From Saussurea involucrata (lineage: Eukaryota > Streptophyta > Magnoliopsida > Asterales > Asteraceae): a stretch of 64,000 nucleotides of DNA. The notes below the pieces were generated by a model. The model searched no databases and was not told the DNA's origin. It was given only the letters and a program-made list of their open reading frames with translations. Every line of letters starts with the position of its first letter. The stretch's first letter is position 1. A program made the position numbers and the translations under genes. Location of the stretch: positions 44,616,850 through 44,680,849 of the forward strand of contig CM066321.1 of assembly GCA_033807775.1 (NCBI GenBank), given 5' to 3'. Below, piece after piece: positions 57,390 through 64,000 of the stretch.

Positions 57390-57850
57390 CGATGTCCGGA
57401 TAACAGCCGCAGTTACCGTAACATCTCTTCAGCTTTCCAGGTAAGTTAATTTCCTTTCATTCACTATCCGGGTAACATACCGGGTAAGTCCCACTTTCCG
57501 GACACACCTACAACCCGGATAACTATCCGGACCACAATTAATCCGGACGTTTTATCCGATAAAATCCACTTTCCGGTAATTTCGCCTTTTCGGATAAGCT
57601 CTCCTTTCCGGATGAGTTTCATCCGGTAACCTCTACTTTCTGGTAAGTTTTTCATACGGTATTTTACATTCTATCAGGTAACTATAACCTATCCGGTAAG
57701 CTCATTTTATCCGGTAACTCTAGCTTGTCCGGTAACTCTAGCTTGTCCGGATACTTCTGCTAATTGAACACCTCACTCACATCTGATCCAGACACTTCCA
57801 GATCAGACACTTTTTCATCCGGATTCCTATCCGGTAAGTTATGATTAGCA
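57390..57850 (+). repeat. TCCGG-core array in the leader of element E, with donor-like units
   Basis: About sixteen CCGG words. GGTAAGT occurs at 57440-57446, 57483-57489, 57642-57648 and 57833-57839. The first is preceded by CCA, giving CAG|GTAAGT, the ideal plant 5' splice site. The array lies between the primer-binding site and the gag ATG. Confidence 0.75.
57438..57446 (+). other. Ideal 5' splice donor in the leader of element E
   Basis: CAG|GTAAGT, exact match to the U1 consensus, upstream of gag, where retroviruses place their major donor. Use is not shown. Confidence 0.45.
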
Positions 57851-57980
57851 AGTTTCTTACCAGTCTTAGTCTATATCACTCTTAGAACCTGCGTTAGGAC
57901 ATCACTCTTAGTGCCATGCGTTAGGTTTACACTTTGAATCAAACAAACGTCTGACAATCACATTAGTGCAACTACCAAAG

Positions 57981-60900
57981 ATGTCTCGTGACGCTCTTGC
58001 TATCGGCACCGACTCCAAGCCGCCGACACTCTACTAGGGAGAATACAGCCAATGGCGGGACAGATTCATGATATTCATCGAGTCGAAGGATAACTATGAG
58101 TACATCTGGCGTGCTCTAACTGATGTCCCACAACCTGAACCCGTGAATATCATTCCAGCTCAAGAAGAAGGTGGTCAACCTCGAAGGGAACCAAGACATA
58201 CTTGGAAATGAACGAGGACGAAAAGGGCATGGTTGATGGCGAAAAGCATGCCAAGAGATACCTCGTTCAGGCTCTACCAAATTCGATCTACACAGCCATT
58301 AACAGCTACAAACGCACAGCAAAGGCACGTGGGATCAGGTAGAGAAGATGATGAGTGGGAGCAAAGTCGGCAACCAATTGAAGATCAACAGCTGCATAAC
58401 AAAGTTTGACAGCTTCAAGCAGTGCTCTGACGAATCTCTCTCCCAGACTTATGAACGGTTTTGTCTTCTACTGAACGAGCTCCACAAGAATAAGATCAAT
58501 CGATCGAACACGGAGAATGCACTCAAGTTTCTGAACAACCTCTTGCCAGAATGGAAAGTGTTTGCTTCTCACATCAAACACAACCACCTGATGGAGGAAG
58601 TTCCAATTCATGAACTCTATGAGATGCTTCTCTAGGACGAAGATGAAGTTATGGAGATTCTGAGCAACAAGAAGTCCACTCCCAAGTCACCAGCTGATCC
58701 ACTAGCTCTTGTTTTTTCAAAATGATGCAAATCTTCCGGCCGTCGATCCAAACGATCCCAAGAGCCAAGTGAATCCGAACCAGAATCTGAGGAAGAAGAA
58801 GAAAGCGATTCAGATACTGAATTGACTGTTGTGAAGAAAGCAATGGCCCTGCTCTCCAGATCTTTTCAGCAAAAGAAGTTCTTTAAGAAGCCCTCATCAA
58901 ATAATCAGCGCTACTCCACGTCCTCCAACAAGCGCCATGATTATCAGGATAAATACGAAGGAAAGAAAAAGGCAGATGAGCACAAACAGCCTGACAAGAA
59001 GGAGAAGAATGAGAAGGAAGACCGCAAGCCCGAGACAAATAAGAAGGACGAACCCGTCACTTGCTACAACTGCGGGAAATTGGCTCACTTCGCCAAGGAT
59101 TGTAGAAAGCCAGTCGTGAAGAACGCACACTACTACAAGGCCAAACTTCTTCTAGCAGAACAGAAAGAGGCAGGAGAAGCATTGTTTGTTGAATATGACC
59201 ACTGGCTGGCTCGTTCTGATAGTGAAGGCGACTCTGAAGATGTCGATGCTTTCATGGGCTACCATTCTCCTCCAGAAGAAAAAGCAAAGTTGTGTCAGGT
59301 ATGTGAACCTATTCATCAAGGCTTAATCGAACAGTTGAAACCTCTTGTTGAACGAATAGATTCTTATAAGGCCACCACTAATGAACAACTGCTTGAAATT
59401 AAATCAATAACTGAAAAGCTAGATGTTCAAAAGCGCATAACTGAAAAATACAAGTCTGAAAATGCTAATTTAAAAGAAAAATGTAGCAATCTTTCAATAG
59501 CACCTAAGGACTTAAGGATCAAGATATCTGAATTAACAGTTAAGCTTGATCAGTGTAAGAATGAGAAAGCAGAGATTGTCTATCAATGCTCTTCTCTTCA
59601 AATAAAACACAAGTAGTTTGTTGCTAAAATAACTGATCTTGAAACCAAACTCCACAAAAGAGTTCTAACGGATCAGACCATTCACATGAATAAACCCAAG
59701 GAATTTACATACTTCAACAAGGAATGGGGAATCGGATACGATAACCCTCAGTACTTGAAAAAGATTTTGACCAAAAGACCGATACTTTACCACTTTGGTT
59801 TTCTCGGTCAGGACAAAAAGTATCCTGAATATAAGATAAAATGGACTGGTCCTCTTGAACCTGAGAAAATGGAGGAAGCTGAGGAATACAAGCGTGCACA
59901 CACCACCAAGATACAAATTCCTTTTTGCTAGGAGTCTATGAACTACTCGTACAATAAAAATCCAAATAAATACCTCTCGAATGACTACTTTGACGGCTAT
60001 AAGGTAGCGACGCCCAATGATTCCTCCAAAAAGGATGAGGCCAAAGCACCTGAACCCAAAACTGAGACGAACGAGTTCAAACTCTATGTCCCTCCTCTCG
60101 TTTTGGAAGCAAAAATAGTTGAGTTAGAAGAGTCACTCGAGAAGGAAAGAACCAGTTTTCAAAAGGAAAGGCAAGCGCTTAAAACAGAACTTGAGAATCT
60201 TAAATCCACAAAAACCGAATGTATGTCGGATATGGGACAGGAAATCCTTCGGATTGAAATCGATCGGCTCACATCAAAACTGTCTGCTTTGGCAACATAA
60301 GCGATGAAGGAGCACGTGAGAAATGGTCAACTTCAAGAGAAGATTGACCTACTCGAAGAAGAAAAGACGATTTCACCCGAACCTTCCTCAGACTCATCTG
60401 ACACATATTCGTGCAAAGCTTTCATTGGCAAAACATCTTTTTTAAACGGTAAAGAGTCTCAAGATGAGTGTGTTTTAAAGAATCTAAACTCTGATTTTTT
60501 CTTAGCTTCCGCACCAGATTCACCTAAGCACACAGACACAAAGTGTTCCTCACCTCCCTCGACCAATCCTACTCCATCGATTCCGGATATCAAATTTTCT
60601 AAATTCATGAATTCCGAGGGTAGTTCAGATGAAGAGTTTGAATCATTTCCATTTGACAAACCTCTTCCAAGTCATACCGACTTTCTTTCGCCAGCGGTAA
60701 ATCCCCCGGTCAATTTTCAAAAAGGCGAATGTTCTACAAAACCTTAGACCCCGGCTGTGATCACGGTTCCTAAAACTGATTCTTGTTCTCGAAAACAATC
60801 ACAATCGCGGCAAAAGACCGGTCGGTCATCTGAGAAAAATCCTGTCTACTCACACTCTGCTGACCATGCCGTTAATGCTGCTTCAGATAAAAATGGTCGG

Positions 60901-61418
60901 GCTAAACAAGACAAACCAGAGTGGGTAGTTAAGGAATCTATCGAGAACAATGCAACGTTTAAGTCATTTAATATTGTTTTCTATCCTAGAATGAACGTGA
61001 ATGATTATGCTTTGAATCATAAGAATGATTTTGTTGAACAAGATGTTAAATTTCCGATTAAACTTTATTCAATTCAACAATTGATTCAATTATCGCATGA
61101 TTGCTTATGTTGTTCTAGTTGTGGTTGGAATGACTTTGATGACATTAGAAATTCAACCGATTGGTTTGGCTCTTATCACGTCTATAATTCTGAACCAAAA
61201 CGCAAACCCCGTAAAAACAAAAAGAAGCCCATTTCAAAACGGGGTCCCCAATCAGAGGTTAAACCTAAACAAGAGAGGAAACTAATTTCAAAACGGTTCC
61301 TCAAACAAAGGTTAAACCTACATCCAAGAGGAAACCTGCTTCAAAACAGGTTCCTCAGCCAGGTGTCAAACCTTACCCTCCATGACCCATTTTCAAATGG
61401 GTACCTAAAATCCGTTAA
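57981..61418 (+). pseudogene. gag: gag of element E (long, coiled-coil type)
   Basis: Start MSRDALAIGTDSKPP at 57981, as in C. A stop near 58036, shifts near 58190 and 58330 and TAG near 58633 break the core. The zinc knuckle CYNCGKLAHFAKDC (59062-59103) keeps all ligands. Coiled coils, the FNKEWGIGYDNPQYLK segment, an LEESLEKER coil and a Ser-rich tail follow to KWVPKIR and TAA 61416-61418. Stops also occur near 59615, 59929, 60298 and 60745. Confidence 0.82.
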
Positions 61419-61432
61419 TCTTGTTTTTGCAG
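61414..61432 (+). other. Conserved gag/pol junction (element E)
   Basis: GTTAATCTT, TGTTT and TGCAG (61428-61432). The gag stop is in the first motif; the protease frame begins at CAG in phase +2. Confidence 0.5.
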
Positions 61433-63223
61433 GACGGTCATGTGTGGTACTTAGATTCAGGATGCTCCAAGCACATGACTGGGAGGAGGGAGCTGCTCAC
61501 GAACTACACCGAGAAATACTGCGGAGACGTGAGATTTGGGAACGATGACAAGGCGCCGATTTTGGGTTACGGCGACATTGTCCAAGACAAGATCACCATA
61601 AAGAGAGTATCATACGTATTGGGAAACAACTTCTTCAGCATCGGCCAATTATGCGATAAAGATCTAGAGGTCCGATTCAAAGCCAAAAGGTGTAGCGTCC
61701 ACACTAACGACAGAACAAAACTGCTGGTTGGAACGCGAAAGACCAACCTCTACCCCATCGACCTCTCAGCCCTGAAGACCGATGACTTTGTCTGCCTGAT
61801 GTCGAAGGCCAATTCTCAGCAAGCGTGGATTTGGCACCGACGTCTCTCGCACCTTAACTTCAAGAGTATCAACAAGCTGGTGCTAGGCGGACACGTGAAA
61901 GGCATGCCCGACCATCAATTCGTGAAGGACAAACTCTGCGGGGCATGCGAGATAGGGAAGATGAAGCGAGCGACACACAAGCCGAATGTCGCTCCGAGCA
62001 TGTCCCGGTCCCTCGAACTTATCCATATGGATTTGTGCGTACCGATGGGTGTTCAAAGCATCAACAAACGGAAGTACGTCCTGGTGATGGTTGATGACTT
62101 CTCGCGCTACACCTGGGTAAAGTTCCTGCGCTCGAAGGACGAAACCCCGGAGCTAATAATCAACCATTTGAAGACTATCCAACTGAACCTTCGACAACAA
62201 GTTTAGACCCTCAGGACCGACAACGGGACGGAATTTAAGAATCAAACGGTGAACGAGTACCTGACATCCGTCGGGATCTCGCAAACCTTCTCAGCCGCAC
62301 GCACTCCTCAGCAAAAATGAGTGGTGGAAAGATGCAACCGTACCCTAGTCGAAGCCGCTCGCATGATGCTGTCACAGTCAAAGCTACCTCTATTTTTCTG
62401 GGCTGAAGCAGTGTCAACTGCTTGCTACAGGCAAAATCGCTCCATCATCAACAAGCGGTTCAACAAGACGTCGTACGAGATCATCAACAATCGCATCCCG
62501 AACATCAAATACTTCCACGCGTTCGGATGCACGTGCTTCGTCTTAAATGACAAGAATGATCTCGGGAAATTCAGTCCGAAGGTAGACGAAGGAGTCTTCA
62601 TAGGATACTCTATGCAAGCTAAGGCGTATCGCGTTTACAATTAACGGACCAAAACCGTTCTCGAGAGTGTAAACGTGACATTCGACGAACCCGCGGATTT
62701 GGATTCTGAACAACTCAGTTCAGAACCCGGTTTAACTAGCGTGCTAGCTTCCGAACTTTCTCATTCGGGATCTGCACAACCCACAGTAAATCCAAATCAT
62801 GCATCTACGTCGAATGCTCATCTTTCTGATTTAGATTTACTGTTTCAATACTTTTATGATGATTTTTTTAATGTCCCTAACCCTCATGTGTCTGTGCAAC
62901 CTAGAATTGAAGCTGCTCAAATCGAGGACTCGGCGAATCTTTTCGGTCCATCGCCTTTGACGAGCACTCCAACGATCACTCTAGAGACACCTCAGCCCTC
63001 AACAGACACAACATCAACTGATACGACCATTCCCCTGGAGGAACCAGTACAAGACCTGGAGATCGCTCATGAAGATTCGTCCTCCACAACACTCATTGAT
63101 CAACCTCTACTTCCCCGGAACCAGAAGTTGCTCAACCTTCGACGAATACTGCCAAGTTTCCTCCGAGAAACCGACCTGCTACACTTGAAGTTGTTCAAGA
63201 GCTTCCAACTGGTGGCAGATTAG
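61430..63223 (+). pseudogene. pol: pol of element E: protease and integrase only
   Basis: Protease VWYLDSGCSKHMTG, GAG-pre-integrase HRRLSHLNF, integrase with MDLC, RTDNGTEF and VVERCNRT holding Asp, Asp and Glu. Stops at 62204-62206 and 62318-62320 and after RVYN (62642-62644). The tail reaches about 63223 with Thr/Pro-rich sequence, and then the TCCGG spacer begins. No reverse transcriptase motif (no YVDD) follows. Confidence 0.88.
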
Positions 63224-63239
63224 CGTAAAACGGATGTCG

Positions 63240-63650
63240 TACGGATAGTTTCAAACTATCCGGACACATTCATCCGCATCCGGAAAGTATTCATGTCTTA
63301 GATATTTTCTCCGGATAGGCATGTCACCCAGAAACCATGGTTGTCTGGAAACTTTAGAGTTTCCGGTAAGTTCAACTATCCGGGTGTTCGTGGTTGTCCG
63401 GATACTCCAATTGTCCGGATACCCTATTTATCCGGAAACCTCGTTTGTCCGGATAACCATTTTATCCGGAAACCTTTGCCTTATCCGGAAACAATTGAAT
63501 TGTCCGGTATCTCATGGTATCCGGAAACTACACTTTGTCCGAAAACTTTTACCTTATCCGGAAACAAATGCCTTGTCCGGATACCTGTTTGTCCGGTAAC
63601 CTTGTGTTTCCCGGAGGCATTTTGTTCGAACACTTCCAACAGTCCAGTAC
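63240..63650 (+). repeat. TCCGG-core array between pol and ORF3 of element E
   Basis: Seventeen CCGG words, with a period of about 16-20 bp, for example successive TTATCCGGAAAC and TTGTCCGGATAC units. One GGTAAGT lies at about 63365. D has the equivalent array before its ORF3. Confidence 0.78.
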
Positions 63651-63708
63651 CCTGTTTTTCACTGCCAATTCTCAATCTGTTCCAGATTGAGCCGATTATT
63701 TCACAAAG

Positions 63709-63763
63709 GTACGCTTTAACTGAAATTTGATCCTGCCCGTACTCTAACATCGTTTTCTTTCAG
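63709..63763 (+). other. Probable short leader intron or ORF3 splice acceptor (element E)
   Basis: ACAAAG|GTACGC to TTTCTTTCAG with branch-point CTAAC about 20 bases upstream, as in D at 6218-6273. Length 55 bp. The ORF3 ATG is 8 bases downstream. Confidence 0.5.
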
Positions 63764-63771
63764 GCATACTT

Positions 63772-64000
63772 ATGGTGGATCAACAATAACCACCGCAAGA
63801 GAATATTCCTCCTCAATAGGAATTCATCGACGAAGAGGCAGACAATGCCTTGGTACCAGTCGACCACGACATTGAAATCGAAGCCAACAAGCACTACATA
63901 GACACTGTCGAGTTCCGACCACAACATCGTGTGGTCGTGGACATTCTAATGGGGCACCCTTTTCGAGAGGCACTCAATGCCACAACCGATGTCCCAGTAC
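63772..64000 (+). pseudogene. ORF3 of element E, N-terminus
   Basis: MVDQQ, then a stop, PPQEN and another stop, then FIDEEADNALV and VDILMGHPFREAL, matching D's ORF3 N-terminus. Two stops in the first 16 codons. It continues beyond the window. Confidence 0.8.

Larger units (their letters stand above)
56685..64000 (+). mobile_element. Element E: Copia of the C/D/E group, lacking reverse transcriptase
   Basis: Order: 5' LTR, primer-binding site, TCCGG leader, long gag, protease and integrase, then directly a second TCCGG array and the start of ORF3, which runs off the window. About 2 kb of reverse transcriptase and RNase H that should follow integrase is missing. All frames have stops. Confidence 0.9.

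Overview
The window is a stack of nested LTR retrotransposons from a large, repeat-rich plant genome. I see no ordinary host gene. A eudicot of the Asteraceae is likely but not proven: the Copia elements are of the SIRE/Maximus type and carry a large third ORF whose N- and C-terminal domains resemble, from memory, retroelement proteins common in daisy-family genomes. All primer-binding sites match the plant initiator-Met tRNA end (TGGTATCAGAGC).

I use letters for ten elements. Their edges come from TG...CA ends, primer-binding sites, polypurine tracts and 5-bp target duplications (TSDs). A (1-5446, +, 3' part) follows directly on D's spacer. D (5447-10363, +, 3' part) sits in G (10364-11207, +, only its 3' end visible). 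G lies in F, a minus-strand Copia whose other visible part is 32256-38416. F is also split by C (11239-32255, -, perfect TSD GAAAG). C is split by B (13964-27027, +, TSD with one mismatch). F and H both lie in J, an old Gypsy gag remnant (38417-39412 and 56375-56684). H (39413-56374, -, Gypsy chromovirus, perfect TSD CAAGC) contains I (45928-54185, -, a non-coding Gypsy derivative, perfect TSD CGTAT). E (56685 to the window end, +) is a Copia of the C/D type.

There are two Copia groups. A, B and F have about 0.8-1 kb LTRs beginning TGTTGATCC or a decayed form, a Gag with two zinc knuckles, and (in A and B) an ORF3. C, D and E have short LTRs of 227-287 bp beginning TGTTAGG, a long coiled-coil Gag, and an ORF3. 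C and E lack reverse transcriptase. The two ORF3 types share one layout: an N-terminal domain, an acidic or coiled-coil linker with nuclear-localisation-like basic clusters, and a C-terminal domain. Neither shows a signal peptide or membrane segment, so 'envelope' is a poor label.

The most interesting material concerns how these elements may express their ORFs. ORF3 of A/B looks like a complete plant gene inside a retrotransposon, with its own CCAAT/G-box/TATA promoter, a 5'-UTR intron and two coding introns. In C/E the leader holds a repeat array rich in GGTAAGT donor-like sites. All four visible gag/pol junctions keep a gag stop inside a branch-point-like TAATCTT followed by TGCAG, while the reading phase across the junction varies. 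An acceptor-like site precedes ORF3. Separately, LTRs of H and I contain arrays of stem-loops with a conserved loop and changing but complementary stems, and a TCCGG-based repeat is shared by the C/D/E Copia group and the Gypsy H LTR.

Almost every frame carries stops or frameshifts. B is the youngest element: its LTRs differ by nine substitutions that I counted by eye, and its pol has a single stop. No tool was run. All family names rest on motifs read from the sequence.
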